NCBI GenBank assembly: GCA_966128725.1
Contig: CBHYLN010000070.1
Span: forward strand, 1 to 27,292
Origin: JAFDZV01 sp966128725
GTDB lineage: Bacteria; Bacteroidota; Ignavibacteria; OLB7
Direction: 5' to 3'
Length of the DNA: 27,292 nucleotides
This document shows positions 14,588 through 25,400 of the stretch, piece by piece (within the stretch, counting starts at the first letter, position 1; each line of letters opens with the position of its first letter). The notes under the pieces were generated by a model. It saw only the letters and a program-made list of their open reading frames with translations, was not told where the DNA came from and ran no database searches. The position numbers and the translations under genes are program-made.

Positions 14588-14619
14588 AACGCCCGGCCGC
14601 CACGGGGAGGTCGGGCGTT
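14588..14619 (+). terminator. Hairpin after the T9SS cargo gene
   Basis: AACGCCCGGCC (14588-14598) and GGTCGGGCGTT (14609-14619) pair with one wobble around a 10-base loop. It lies about 100 bases past the stop, just beyond the 18-bp array. No long T-run follows, so this is a moderate call. Confidence 0.5.
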
Positions 14620-14703
14620 CGCTGTGTATGGGCGGCCCGTGCGCCGTGTGTCCATGCGCCGCACTACCCAAACCTTCAGCAAGGTTCGGGCGGGGGGGCT
14701 GAT

Positions 14704-14711
14704 TATCTTCG
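14704..14711 (+). promoter_or_regulatory. Possible -7 box placed for a leaderless transcript
   Basis: TATCTTCG matches TAnnTTTG at 7 of 8 positions and ends only four bases before the ATG at 14716. If used, transcription would start at or next to the start codon. A weak TTC at 14685 is the only -33 candidate. Confidence 0.3.
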
Positions 14712-14715
14712 TGCC

Positions 14716-15888
14716 ATGTTCCAATCCGTACCGCTTCTCTGCCTTCTGATGCTGTTGGTGTGTTCGGTTCCGATGCACGCCAACATGGCCAGCCCGTGGC
14801 AGGCGGGCGATATCGTGGGCGAACCTTCGGCCGCGCTGGATTCGCTCGCCGTGCTGCGCGAGGATCTGCGGATCGATCTGCGCCCGCTGGCCCGGTTCGA
14901 CAACGCCACCGTCGAGGCTACCTATCGCATCCAGAATTTGGGCCGCGCGAGGCGCACGCAACTGGTGTTCATCGCGGCCGGCATGGCGATGCACGGCGAC
15001 ACCGTTGTGGAGGTACTGCTCGACGGCGTGCCGATGAGCTTCGTGTTGCTGGATTCGGTGATGTTGCCGGGCGCGTGGCAGGTGCCGGATACCACGCCGG
15101 GGTTTGACGGGAACGAGCCCGTTCGCTTTCAGGCAAAGGTCCGGCTGAGCGCCGGGCAATACGTACACGCCGCATACAGCGGCATGCCGGCGGCCATTGC
15201 ATTCACGCTCGACTTCACCAACGGTGTGCATACGGTGCGTATTCGATATCGTGCAACCGCCACGCAGAATTCAACCGTGCATCCGATCAAGATCTGGCAA
15301 TTGCCGTACGTGCTGGCGCCCGCGCGGCAATGGGCGAGGTTCGATTCCCTGTATGCCGTTGTACTGCTGCCGGCCGGCTGGCAGGCGGCTGTGTCGCCGG
15401 GCATGGCCCGGGCCGGGGATTCGCTGGCCGGCGCCTGGAAAGGGGTTCCCGCGGATGTGATGATGATCGGTGTGCGCCGCGTGCCGCCTTCGGCAAGCGA
15501 GCTCTGGTGGGCGGAGAACGGACCGCTGATCGGTGCAGGCGTGGTGGGCGCGATACTCTGCCTGGTGGTGGCCATTTGGTCCGGACGGAAAGGGCTTACC
15601 AAACGCTTCGTTGGATTTCGTGCGGCGGGAATATCCATCGCCATGGGCCTGGTCTGCATAGTGCTGATGATTGTCGGCGAAACGATTCACAGCTCGCTGG
15701 CGGCCGAACTGCTGGGCAATCAGGTGGCCACGGGATATAACTACGGAGCGTCGATCGCGTTTGTGGTGATGGTGCTGCCGATCACCGGCCTGGCGGCCAC
15801 GGCGATCACGGCCGTGGCGTTCGGCCTGGCGCGTTTCCGTGGCCAACGGGCGATTGCAGCGCGCACCAAGGCAGGGCTTTCTGCCTGA
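14716..15888 (+). CDS. Membrane protein of unknown function with large extracytoplasmic domain
   Basis: I do not recognise the family. The 390-residue protein has a signal peptide (hydrophobic 5-19, likely cleavage near MHANM) and an all-beta-looking extracytoplasmic part at about 24-268. That part contains EATYRIQNLGRARR and VHTVRIRYRA, similar in flavour to adhesion or Ig-like folds. Three membrane helices follow at about 270-289, 301-321 and 344-372, then a basic cytoplasmic tail (RFRGQRAIAARTK). The ATG at 14716 is chosen because the signal peptide starts there; the frame is open upstream but crosses a hairpin and repeats. The next gene, moxR, starts 108 bases downstream on the same strand, so a functional link is possible but unproven. 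Stop is TGA. Confidence 0.75.
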   Translation: MFQSVPLLCLLMLLVCSVPMHANMASPWQAGDIVGEPSAALDSLAVLREDLRIDLRPLARFDNATVEATYRIQNLGRARRTQLVFIAAGMAMHGDTVVEVLLDGVPMSFVLLDSVMLPGAWQVPDTTPGFDGNEPVRFQAKVRLSAGQYVHAAYSGMPAAIAFTLDFTNGVHTVRIRYRATATQNSTVHPIKIWQLPYVLAPARQWARFDSLYAVVLLPAGWQAAVSPGMARAGDSLAGAWKGVPADVMMIGVRRVPPSASELWWAENGPLIGAGVVGAILCLVVAIWSGRKGLTKRFVGFRAAGISIAMGLVCIVLMIVGETIHSSLAAELLGNQVATGYNYGASIAFVVMVLPITGLAATAITAVAFGLARFRGQRAIAARTKAGLSA

Positions 15889-15996
15889 ACCACAGCCGCC
15901 CTTGCCGGTTGGGTATCGAAATTTCCATCGTGGGCATCGGGCCGATTGCTAAATTCATCGCCTTATGCGCATCGCGCGCGTGCCGATCTATAAACC

Positions 15997-17004
<1,008 letters not shown>

Positions 17005-17065
17005 TGTGCGGGGGAGAGGTGTGCCTGCGGGTTCGCTCTGTATACCGGGGAATGCAGCCTTGTTC

Positions 17066-17130
17066 GTCCTGAGTTGTACTCCGGACGCCGCAACCAGATC
17101 GCCGAAGGGGTCGGGAGTACAACTCCCGAC
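17066..17130. repeat. Dispersed palindrome, inverted pair of copies
   Basis: A perfect copy at 17110-17130 (arms GTCGGGAGT / ACTCCCGAC, loop ACA) is the exact reverse complement of the copy at 3058-3078. A variant at 17066-17086 has GTCCTGAGT / ACTCCGGAC, in which the fourth arm position has changed on both sides so that it still pairs, while the fifth is now mismatched. The two copies are about 23 bases apart and in opposite orientation, so they can also pair with each other. They lie in the convergent gap after moxR. Confidence 0.8.
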
Positions 17131-17146
17131 CAACAGGGGGCGCAAC

Positions 17147-17300
17147 CTGTATATCCGGATATGCAGCCATGGCGTTATCGTACGCCCCACCGGGGCAACG
17201 TTCCGGGGAATTGTCCGCGTTATGCGTTATGAATGCTGTCATGTAGCGAATGTTGCGTCGCGCCATCACGCATAATCCAGACCACATAACGTCGCGGCAT
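17147..17300. repeat. Dispersed 3'-flank element, second copy
   Basis: CCTGTATATCCGG, GCGTTATG, CTGTCA, AATGTTGCG, GCGCCATCAC, CCAGACC and GTCGCGGCA follow in the same order as in the asd flank (3328-3450), with substitutions and a short insertion. Its right part is the unit that has been amplified in the 49-bp array. The 490 bases between moxR and the lipoprotein gene hold this element, the palindromes and the array, and no gene. Confidence 0.7.
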
Positions 17301-17500
17301 CTGCCGCTGCGCCATCACGCATAATCCAGACCGCATAACGTCGCGGCATCTGCCGTCGCGCCATCACGCATAATCCAGACCGCATAACGCCGTGGCATCT
17401 GCGTCGCGCCATCACGCATAATCCAGACCGCATAACGTCGCGGCATCTGCCGTCGCGCCATCACGCATATCCCAGACCACATAACGTCGCGGCAGCTACC
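17262..17500. repeat. 49-bp tandem array ending in the lipoprotein stop codon
   Basis: GCCATCACGCATAATCCAG starts at 17262, 17311, 17360, 17408 and 17457 with few changes, giving five units with periods of 49, 49, 48 and 49. The junction CT(G)CCGTCGCGCCATCAC seen between units lines up with CTACCGCGCGATCAC at 17496, which is the stop and last codons of the minus-strand lipoprotein gene. So the coding end is part of the repeat, with CTA changed to CTG in the other copies. There are no variable spacers, so it is not CRISPR. Confidence 0.9.
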
Positions 17501-19274
17501 GCGCGATCACCAGATCCACCATGTTGGTGGTCCATCGTGGCCGCACCTTCACGTTGCCGCTCCACAAGGTGTACGGCTCGGCTGGGTGATAGGGGATCAG
17601 CGATCCATAATCGTAGCGGCCGTTGCCGTCGGTGTCGGCGAAGGCGCTCAGCTCGTAGTCGCCTTCCGGGATTGCCGCGAAGCTCCAGGCCCCCTGCCGG
17701 ATTCCGGTAAGCGAATACGACGGGCCGTTCGGCAACAGCCGTGCGGTGATCACATGGTTTGCATTGGGCGCGGCCGTATCGGTGAGCGTGCCCTCGATGG
17801 TGCCGAACTGCTTCGGTGTGGCAAGGAGCACCGGCACACGCACCAGACTGTCGCGCCGGTTGCCGGCAACATCGGCAAATGGCCCAAGCTCGATGGCCAG
17901 CCAACCCTGCGTAAGGCCGAACAATGTGTCGATCGGGCGCGCCGAGAACGCCGCCGGCGAAAGCCGTGTAAGCCGGAACGTTGCGCGTTTGCCGCCTGAT
18001 ACCGTGTCGCGGATCGTTACCGCCCCGGTAAGATTTCCAACCTCCACCGCTTCGTCGAACGCCACCACCAGCGAGTCCGGAAATCGGTACGCCGCCATCG
18101 AATCCAGTCCGGCCGAAACCAGGGCGGGTGGGTCGGCGTCGGGCGTCGCGACCGAGGTGAACGTGCTCAGGCCGGCCGAGTCCGGCAGGGCATTGCCCGC
18201 CGTATCGGCAAGCCCCGTGGCGGCAACGGTTATCTCCGCGCCGGCCGGCAGCGCCGGATGCACAAGGTGAACCGCCAGGGCCTGCTTCTGATCGCGCCAT
18301 GCAAGCGTTGGCGCAATTGTGGCGCCCGGCGCGCGCAGCGCAAATCGTGCCGGGGCGATTGTTCGCTCGGCGATCGGCTCGCTGAATCGGAGCAGCGTGT
18401 GTGTTGGCGATATCGCGCGCGTGCTGTACAGCGCCGGTGCGCTTTGGTCATCGGCTGCGGGGCGCAGGCGGATCGCCACGCCGAGCGCGGGCTCCGTTGC
18501 CGACCGCACCACCGCGTCATGTACCGGGATGCCGAACGCGTCGGCCCCGGGCGTGAAAAGCTGATCGTTGGCGTCGTCCACAACGGCGAACAGGCGGAAC
18601 GTTCCGTTGGGCAGGCCTTCCAGCGAGAATCCGCCGTCGTCGCCGATCGGCGCGATGAACTCCGGGCGAACGCTGTCCGGGCGGAACGTGGCGTTGAAGC
18701 CCGCCGTGTCCGGCGGCATAAGGTAGGCGAACACGTAGGCCTTGCCGGCCGCCTTGCCCAGCACGCGCCCCTGAATGCGGCCGCTGTCGATTGTTGGGCC
18801 GGTTGCGAACCGCACCGTAACCGGACGGCCAAGGCGATTGCCCGATAGATCGGTAAGCGCCGAGCCCAGCGTCACCGCGTACGTGCGGTTTTCGGCCAGC
18901 GGTTCGGCGAACGAGATCTCCAGCGTGCTGCCGCTCCAGTCGAATTCCGGCGTCACCTTCGGGATGGGCGTGATCACCACCGAGGCCGCCGTGTTCGATT
19001 CGTTCATATACTCGCTGAACGTAAAGCTCACCGTGCGTTCCCGGAAGCTGACCGTGCCCGACGCCGGCAGCATCGTTTCAACCACGGGCGCCGTGGTATC
19101 CGGCGGCCCGCCGGGCGGTGGGGATTGATACCCCGACGCGCAGGAGGCCAGCGCCGCGGCGGCAAAGCCCGCCAGAAGCACCAACGCACGCGCCGCCCAG
19201 GCGTGTTGGCCTGGGCGGGGATGCGTGTTTCGAGTTTCGGTGCCGCGGGTAGTTGTCATCGATCGGGCATGCAT
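17496..19274 (-). CDS. Ig-like (Big_5) domain lipoprotein
   Basis: This 592-residue protein has a lipoprotein signal with lipobox LASC and Cys45. ATG codons at 19274 and 19259 are both possible starts. After the Cys comes PPPGGPPDTTAPVV, then an Ig-like Big_5/SbsA-type domain (FTFSEYMNE, LEISFAEPLAENRTYAVTLG, LTDLSGN) at about 57-155. This is the standard layout of a widespread Bacteroidota lipoprotein family. Further related segments follow (LLRFSEPIAERTI; GLADTAGNALPDSAG; VAFDEAVEVGN; FADVAGNRRDSLV). A last carboxypeptidase-regulatory-like fold has GDYELSAFADTDGNGRYDYG. It is expected to be anchored in the outer membrane; the role is unknown. It follows ettA by 31 bases on the same strand. 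The TAG stop lies inside the 49-bp tandem array. Confidence 0.85.
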   Translation of the reverse strand: MHARSMTTTRGTETRNTHPRPGQHAWAARALVLLAGFAAAALASCASGYQSPPPGGPPDTTAPVVETMLPASGTVSFRERTVSFTFSEYMNESNTAASVVITPIPKVTPEFDWSGSTLEISFAEPLAENRTYAVTLGSALTDLSGNRLGRPVTVRFATGPTIDSGRIQGRVLGKAAGKAYVFAYLMPPDTAGFNATFRPDSVRPEFIAPIGDDGGFSLEGLPNGTFRLFAVVDDANDQLFTPGADAFGIPVHDAVVRSATEPALGVAIRLRPAADDQSAPALYSTRAISPTHTLLRFSEPIAERTIAPARFALRAPGATIAPTLAWRDQKQALAVHLVHPALPAGAEITVAATGLADTAGNALPDSAGLSTFTSVATPDADPPALVSAGLDSMAAYRFPDSLVVAFDEAVEVGNLTGAVTIRDTVSGGKRATFRLTRLSPAAFSARPIDTLFGLTQGWLAIELGPFADVAGNRRDSLVRVPVLLATPKQFGTIEGTLTDTAAPNANHVITARLLPNGPSYSLTGIRQGAWSFAAIPEGDYELSAFADTDGNGRYDYGSLIPYHPAEPYTLWSGNVKVRPRWTTNMVDLVIAR

Positions 19275-19305
19275 GTATCACAACGGCGACAGGCGCGCGC
19301 GGGCA

Positions 19306-20979
19306 TTACTCGCGCACCAGGCGCTTGTACTTGATGCGGTGCGGGCGGTCGGCCTCGATGCCAAGGCGCTTCTTGCGGTCCTCCTCGTACTGCGAGTAGT
19401 TGCCGTCGAACCACACCACGTTGCTCTCGCCCTCGAATGCCAGGATATGCGTGGCCACGCGATCCAGGAACCAGCGATCGTGCGAAATCACCACCGCGCA
19501 TCCGGCGAAGTTGGCCAGGGCCTCCTCCAGCGCGCGCAGCGTGTTCACGTCCAGATCGTTGGTGGGCTCGTCCAGCAGCAGCACGTTGCCGCCTTCGCGA
19601 AGCGTCTTGGCCAGGTGCACGCGGTTGCGTTCGCCGCCGGAGAGATCGCCCACGCGCTTCTGCTGGTCGCTGCCAGTGAAGTTGAACCGGCCCAGATACG
19701 CGCGCGAGTTCACCTCGCGATTGCCCACCATGATCAGATCCTCGCCGCCGGAGATTTCCTCCCAGATCGTCTTGTCGCCGTCCAGCGGTCGGTTCTGGTC
19801 CACGTACGCCAGCTTCACCGTTTCGCCGATCGTGAACGTGCCGGCATCGGGCTTCTCGTCGCCGGTGATCATGCGGAACAGCGTTGTCTTGCCGGCGCCG
19901 TTGGGGCCGATAATCCCGATGATGCCGCCCGGCGGAAGCGAGAACGTAAGATCCTCGTACAGCAGGCGATCGCCAAAGCCCTTGGCCACGCCCTGCGCGT
20001 CGATCACCATGTTGCCCAGTCGCGGTCCGTTGGGGATGAAAATCTCCATCTCCTCGTTGCGCTTCTCGTGGTCCTCGTCCAGCATCTTCTCGTAGGCCGC
20101 GATGCGCGCCTTGCTCTTTGCATGGCGCCCCTTCGGGTTGGTGCGCACCCACTCCAGCTCCTCGGCCAGCGCCTTCTGCCGCTTCGATTCCTGGCGCTCC
20201 TCGATCTCCAGCCGATGCTTCTTCTGTTCCAGCCACGAGGAGTAGTTCCCCTCGAACGGGATGCCCTGGCCGCGGTCCAGCTCCAGAATCCAGCCGGCCA
20301 CATTGTCCAGGAAGTAGCGATCGTGCGTCACGGCGATCACCGTGCCCTTGTACTGCGCAAGGTGATGCTCCAGCCAGCCCACCGATTCGGCATCCAGGTG
20401 GTTGGTGGGCTCGTCCAGCAGCAGCACGTCCGGCTCCTGCAACAGCAGGCGGCACAGCGCCACACGACGGCGCTCGCCGCCGGAAAGCACCGCAATCGAT
20501 GTGTCGCCGTCCGGGCAGCGGAGCGCGTCCATCGCCTGCTCCAGCTTGCTGTCCAGATCCCATGCGTTCAGGTGTTCGATGCGGTCCTGCAGCTTCGCCT
20601 GCTTCTCCATCAGCGCGTCGAAGTCGGCATCGGGCTCGGCGAACTGCGCGCTTACCGCCTCGTACTCCTTCAGCAGCGCCACCGTTTCGGCGGCGCCTTC
20701 CTCAACAATCTCGCGCACCGTCTTCGTGGGGTCCAGCTCGGGCTCCTGCGTAAGCAGCCCGAACGTGATGCCCTTCTGCGCGTTGATCTGCCCGTTGTAA
20801 TCGGTGTCCACGCCGGCGATGATGCGCAGCAGCGTGCTCTTGCCCGAGCCGTTCAGGCCCAGCACGCCGATCTTCGCGCCATAGAAGAAGGAGAGATAGA
20901 TATCCTTCAACACCTGCTTGTTATTGCGGTGGGTTTTGCCCACCCCAATCATCGAGAATATGATCTTGTTGTCGCTCAT
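19306..20979 (-). CDS. ettA: Energy-dependent translational throttle protein EttA (ABC-F)
   Basis: This 557-residue soluble ABC-F ATPase binds the ribosomal E site and gates the first elongation step according to ATP/ADP ratio. It has two ABC cassettes: Walker A GLNGSGKST (41-49) and GPNGAGKTT (358-366), signatures LSGGERRRVAL (165-175) and LSGGERNRVHL (446-456), and Walker B LLLDEPTNHLD and LLLDEPTNDLD with catalytic Glu190 and Glu471. The arm insertion lies at about 95-145 and the tRNA-contacting linker at about 240-320. Length equals E. coli EttA (555). The ATG at 20979 is chosen because MSDNKIIFSM matches the family start and AGGA lies about six bases upstream. Upstream in-frame codons run into the intergenic hairpin. 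Confidence 0.96.
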   Translation of the reverse strand: MSDNKIIFSMIGVGKTHRNNKQVLKDIYLSFFYGAKIGVLGLNGSGKSTLLRIIAGVDTDYNGQINAQKGITFGLLTQEPELDPTKTVREIVEEGAAETVALLKEYEAVSAQFAEPDADFDALMEKQAKLQDRIEHLNAWDLDSKLEQAMDALRCPDGDTSIAVLSGGERRRVALCRLLLQEPDVLLLDEPTNHLDAESVGWLEHHLAQYKGTVIAVTHDRYFLDNVAGWILELDRGQGIPFEGNYSSWLEQKKHRLEIEERQESKRQKALAEELEWVRTNPKGRHAKSKARIAAYEKMLDEDHEKRNEEMEIFIPNGPRLGNMVIDAQGVAKGFGDRLLYEDLTFSLPPGGIIGIIGPNGAGKTTLFRMITGDEKPDAGTFTIGETVKLAYVDQNRPLDGDKTIWEEISGGEDLIMVGNREVNSRAYLGRFNFTGSDQQKRVGDLSGGERNRVHLAKTLREGGNVLLLDEPTNDLDVNTLRALEEALANFAGCAVVISHDRWFLDRVATHILAFEGESNVVWFDGNYSQYEEDRKKRLGIEADRPHRIKYKRLVRE

Positions 20980-21010
20980 TGATCCTGTACGTCGTCCTTT
21001 GGAAAGACCC

Positions 21011-21018
21011 CCAAAATA
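21011..21018 (-). promoter_or_regulatory. Possible -7 box for ettA
   Basis: On the minus strand this reads TATTTTGG, 7 of 8 to TAnnTTTG, 31 bases before the ettA ATG. A TTG about 15 bases upstream could be the -33 element. It directly follows a hairpin, as expected for a terminator-promoter boundary. Confidence 0.35.
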
Positions 21019-21026
21019 CAAGATCC

Positions 21027-21063
21027 CGGCAAGCAACACGGCATCATCCGTCCGTTGTTGCCG
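21027..21063 (-). terminator. Imperfect hairpin after trmO
   Basis: On the minus strand CGGCAACAACGG pairs with CCG, GTTG and TTGCCG further on, with single-base bulges. It is followed by a T-rich stretch (TCTTGTATTTT). It lies between the trmO stop and the ettA promoter candidate. Confidence 0.4.
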
Positions 21064-21078
21064 AAGCGTTGCAGAGGG

Positions 21079-21882
21079 TTACGTACTGTGCCGGGTGGCC
21101 TGCTGTTCCCACACGGTGTGGAATGCGGCATGGGCCGCGCCCTGATGCAGCGTTGTTGCCGCCTCGGGCGCCAGCGCCTGTTGGCGCGTATATCCGCTGG
21201 TGATGCGCTCGATACACACGCCCGCGTCCACGTGGGCGAACACGAACCGCCACGACGTCACGGCGATTTCGCCGCGACCGTCGCTCAACAGCCGGATGCG
21301 GCGGTAGGGATGCGGCCCGCTGTTGTAGGCCAGCAGCTCCTCGGCTGTGCGCGCTGCATCCACACCCTGCGCGGCCAGCCATGCGGCCTGCCGGGCGGCA
21401 AGCTCCGACCACGCAACCGTGCCGGGCGCCGCTGTGGCCGATTCCTCCAGCCAGCCCGCACGGGCGTTGGGGAACGCCTCCGCGTAGGGGAGATAGGGTT
21501 TGATATCCAGGATTGGTGTGGCGTCAAGAATGTCCACGTCGGCAACGCGCAGCGTGCGGCCGCGCACCTCCAGCAACCGCAGCAGCGAAAGGCCCAGCGG
21601 GTTGGGCCGGTGCGGCGAGCGTGTGGCGAACACCCCGCGTTTTACAGGCGAGCCGCGCGGCGGCAGCACCTTCGGTTTCCAGCCGGCGTTGCGATGGAAC
21701 CAGTAGATCACCCAGATCCGATCGAAGCCGGCAAGGTCCTCCAGCGCCTGCTCGAAGTTCCGGCCGGCAAGCAGCGTGATCGTGCCCTCGGCTCCGTCGA
21801 GCGCGGCGCCGGGCTGCCGTGGCGCGCGATACCGGTCGGTATACGGCGTCGCGATCGTCCCGATCGGTTCAAGCGTCAGCAC
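21079..21882 (-). CDS. trmO: tRNA (N6-threonylcarbamoyladenosine-37-N6)-methyltransferase TrmO
   Basis: This 267-residue protein belongs to the TsaA/YaeB family, which uses S-adenosylmethionine to methylate t6A37 of certain tRNAs. The N-terminal beta-barrel catalytic domain begins PIGTIATPY, with PRQPG at 21-25, VFATRSPHRPNPLGLS (84-99) and DILDATPILDIKPYLPYAE (117-135), the diagnostic blocks. The C-terminal half (about 150-250) is the family's second domain, ending with a Gln/His-rich tail. E. coli TrmO is 235 residues, so this is slightly long. The start is a GTG at 21882. The nearby ATG at 21893 is out of frame. It is 66 bases after the DUF2809 gene on the same strand. Confidence 0.94.
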   Translation of the reverse strand: MLTLEPIGTIATPYTDRYRAPRQPGAALDGAEGTITLLAGRNFEQALEDLAGFDRIWVIYWFHRNAGWKPKVLPPRGSPVKRGVFATRSPHRPNPLGLSLLRLLEVRGRTLRVADVDILDATPILDIKPYLPYAEAFPNARAGWLEESATAAPGTVAWSELAARQAAWLAAQGVDAARTAEELLAYNSGPHPYRRIRLLSDGRGEIAVTSWRFVFAHVDAGVCIERITSGYTRQQALAPEAATTLHQGAAHAAFHTVWEQQATRHST

Positions 21883-21948
21883 GTGTCTGCCATCAAAGGG
21901 TTATCAGCCTGTTGAAATACCCTGGCGCTTTGCCCGGGGTGCCGGTGT

Positions 21949-22383
21949 TCATGCCTTGTTGCGCTGTTCCTCGCGTCCGTGCTCGCGCCGTTCCTCACGG
22001 CTTTGTTTGGATTGTTGGCATGCCGCCAGCCATTTGTCGATTACTACCGCCAGGCCCGCGCCGATTGCGTAGGCCAGGATGTCGAGGGGGTCGAACGTGG
22101 CGCCAAACGCCGTGCGCGCCAGCCCGGTAAGCAACAGGCGATCGGCAAGCTCCGCCAACTGCAGAAGCTCCACCACGGCCGCCAGCAGAAACACCCACAG
22201 CGCCAGGCGGCCGATATTGGAATACGGCAGCGCCACACGCAACAGCGCAACCAGGAAAATGACAACGGCTACATCGCTCACGAAGCCGCGCAGGAACCGA
22301 ACCTCCGGCAGCAGGGCCACGATCACGCCGCCAAGCGCGAACATCATGAACGCGATCAGCACATAGGCTGCACGGCGGCTCAT
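21949..22383 (-). CDS. DUF2809 family membrane protein
   Basis: This 144-residue integral membrane protein has four predicted helices: about 6-25, 36-52, 58-77 and 100-116. The conserved features of DUF2809 are FVSDVAVVIFLVALLR in helix 2, VELLQL in helix 3, and FDPLDILAYAIGAGLA in helix 4. The function of the family is not known. The C-terminal tail (QQSKQSREERREHGREEQ) is strongly charged and probably cytoplasmic. The ATG at 22383 is chosen because hydrophobic sequence starts soon after; an upstream Met in the same frame (22413) would add ten Pro/Glu-containing residues. It lies 46 bases after the M16 peptidase stop on the same strand. Confidence 0.8.
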   Translation of the reverse strand: MSRRAAYVLIAFMMFALGGVIVALLPEVRFLRGFVSDVAVVIFLVALLRVALPYSNIGRLALWVFLLAAVVELLQLAELADRLLLTGLARTAFGATFDPLDILAYAIGAGLAVVIDKWLAACQQSKQSREERREHGREEQRNKA

Positions 22384-22429
22384 CGTTGCATGCTCCGGCC
22401 AGGGGGCCGGCAACCGATGTCCGTCATCA

Positions 22430-25400
22430 TCAGTTGGTTCCGGAGGATAGATCCGTGGCCGGCATCCAGAAGTCGCGCGGATACAGGCGGTACAGGCGTG
22501 CCTCGGGGCCGTCCACGGTTTTCAGGTACTCCTCGTACAGCCCCATCTGCTTCTCGGGGCCGATCACGAAGAAACATCCGCCGCGAACATCGGCCGACTT
22601 CACCGAATATCCGGGCAGCACCGAGCCATATACCTGCGGCATGCGCTTGAACAGTTCGGCGGCCAGATTCGGTTCGGAGCGCAACGCCAGGATCGCCCTG
22701 CGGAACGCGCTCACCACGCCGGGCGTTACATCGTCGGCGATGTCGGCCGCGATCGCCTCGCCGCGCGCCTCGTAGCTGGAAGGCGAGCGGAACTCGTCGA
22801 ACGCCTGCGCCACCGCATAATCCACCAGGCCGGTGTCCGGCGCTGCGCGCTTCAGCTCGTCGATCACGAACTTCAGCGTCTGCGGCAGCTCGGGGCAGCG
22901 CTCGGCGTAATAACTCACCCGGCCCGATGCCGGCGAGCTGGCAAGCCCATTGGAATACGCCAGCCCGGCCGCCCACGTCTTCATGAAAATCCCGTGCGAT
23001 CCATGCCCGCCAAACAGCTTGGCGGCCAGGAAGCGCAGCAGCGATTCGCGGTCGGTATCGCGGTAGGATGTGCCAGCCGCCGAGTTGATGAACACGCCGC
23101 TCGACGTGTTCGGGTTCACCAGGCCAACGTACAGCGGCGATGCGTTGGGTGCGCGTTCGCGCAATCGGTTGGTGATCATCCGTTCCGAGCCGGGCGGCAC
23201 CGAATGCAGCTTCCCGTTCTTCAGCGCGCCGATCAGCTTGCCAACCTCCGGGGCCAGGTATTCCTGTGTTGCGTGCGAGCCAATCATGAACAATCGCGCG
23301 CCGCCGGTAAGCAGCAGATGCTTGCGAAGGCGGTCCAGCGCGGCCAGCGTCTGCGCCGGCGGGGTAAGCAGGTCGTGGCGTATCTGCCGGCACAGATAGG
23401 CCCAGTCCGATTCCATCGTCTCATCGGGGATCTCGGCCATCAACTGCTGAAGGTCGCCGGCGGCTTCCACCGCGATCGCACGTGCCGCGGGCGGCAGCTT
23501 CGTAGCCGCTTCCATTATCTCCGTGGTGCCGGTTGGCAGCTTCGCCAGGGCGGCCGTGTCGCCCATGATCGCCGAGGTCAGCGTGGTAAGATGCGGTCGC
23601 GAAAGGCCGCCAACGCCGGCCAGCCGATCCAGGAACCCGGCGATCGCCGTGCGGCTTTCGCCGGCGCCGGCATCCTTCAACAGCCATCGCAGGCGGTGCG
23701 CATTGTGCGCGCGCGTCAGGAACGATTCGGTGGCAAGCATCAGCCGGTTATCCTGCCAGCGATAGGCCGCGGCCGGATTGTTCACCCACGATTCCTCGCT
23801 GCCCTGCATCATGGTGCGCAACGAGCTCGCGTTCTGGTTCACCACGTCGCGGATGCGCGCCAGATTCTCCGGCCGGAAATCAGCCGAGGTCAGCACGCGG
23901 CGCATCCACTCGATGCTTCGCTGTGCTTCGGCGCGATCGTTGCCGGCGCCGCGCACAACAAGCTCGGCGCGGCCGGTGCGCCAGTTGGAGGCAAACGAAG
24001 CGCTCAGGCCCAGGATCTCCTCGCGCACCTGCTGTGTCATGCGGTCGTACGGCGTGGCCGTGCCGTTCTCGAACAGGCCAACGCTGGTAAGCAGATTGGG
24101 CAGCAGCGAGAGATACACGTAGTCATCCACCGCAACGCCGTCCAGCCGCAACGCCAGCCCGGTTGTGGCGCTGGTCATGTTCTCGAACGTGGAGGCGACC
24201 ATCGGCACGCCTCCGGCCAGCGTGCGCTGCGAGAACTCCAACTGGTCATCAAGCGTAAGCGGCGGCGTGTCCACAAACCGTGCGCGCCTGGCGGTTGCGG
24301 CGATGCGATCCAGCTCGGCCGTCATCGAGTCATACTGCCGGCGGTAGCGTTCAATCGCCTCCTGATCGGTGGCGGCGCCGTACTGCGCGCGCAGCCGTGC
24401 CGTCTCGGCGGCAATGCGGTCGGTCCGTTCCTTCGTCTCCTGCTCGATCAACGCGGGGCTTGGTTTTGCCGCCACGGCGATCGGGAGCTGATCCAGCAGC
24501 TTCCACCGCATGATGTAATCGCGCCAGTAATTCTTTCCGTTGGCCAGCTCGCGCTCCATGTCGCCAAGCCATCCCTTCATCGTTACCGACGCGCGAAACT
24601 CACCGGTTTTGTTCAGCCGGTCCAGGTGGTTCATCCATGATGACGGCGTGCCGCGATAACCGAACCGGGGCGGCGAGTTCACGAACTTCGCCAGGCTCCG
24701 GCGGTTGGCCACCACCTGATTGCGGGCGCGGGCGTTGAACTCCATCAGCTCGGGCGAGCCGTCGGGCCACGACGCGATTCGCTTCAGCTCGTCGATGATC
24801 GCGCCGCGGATCTCGGCGATCTTCGCGTCGGTAAGGTTTGCCTGCGCAACGTCATCCAGCCCGATGCTGATCGGCATGCCCTGATCGGTGCTGGTCCACC
24901 CGAACACCCCCTGCGCGCCGGCATCGTAGCGTCGGGTTTTTGTGTCGATGAACAGCCGGTACAGATTGCTGGTTTCGTCGCCGGCGATATTGTTCACGAA
25001 CGCCTCCATCCAAAGCTGCTCGGCGACCGGGGCGTCGAGCTGTGGTGGCCAGGCAAACACCAGCGGCGCGGGCTGCTCCGGGTTGCGGTTGGGGTACTCG
25101 GCATGGATGATCGTGCCGGGCGCGGCCGTTACCGGCTTCGGCAGCGTTGCCTCGGTGGTTACCGCCAGCGGCGGCTGTTGTGCCGGCTTCAGCGCCATCA
25201 GGATCCTGTTGGTGCGCTCCAACAGGTCGGCCAGGGGAATCTCCTTCGGGAACGCTCCCACCATGCCCATGTTGTCCAGGCGGTAATGCTCGCGATGGAA
25301 CAGGCGGATATCCTGCGGCGCCATCACGCGGATTGCCGAGGGCAGGCCGCCCGAGACATAGGCAAGCGGGTGATTGCCGCCGTAGATCGCAAGGTCCACC

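Noticed and set aside
14192..14671. Repeat protein on the minus strand (LPANVQ repeats)
   Set aside because: It is simply the translation of the 18-bp array antisense to the T9SS gene end.
17262..17500. CRISPR-like array
   Set aside because: The 49-bp units are directly adjacent without variable spacers, there is no cas gene nearby, and the last unit runs into a coding sequence.
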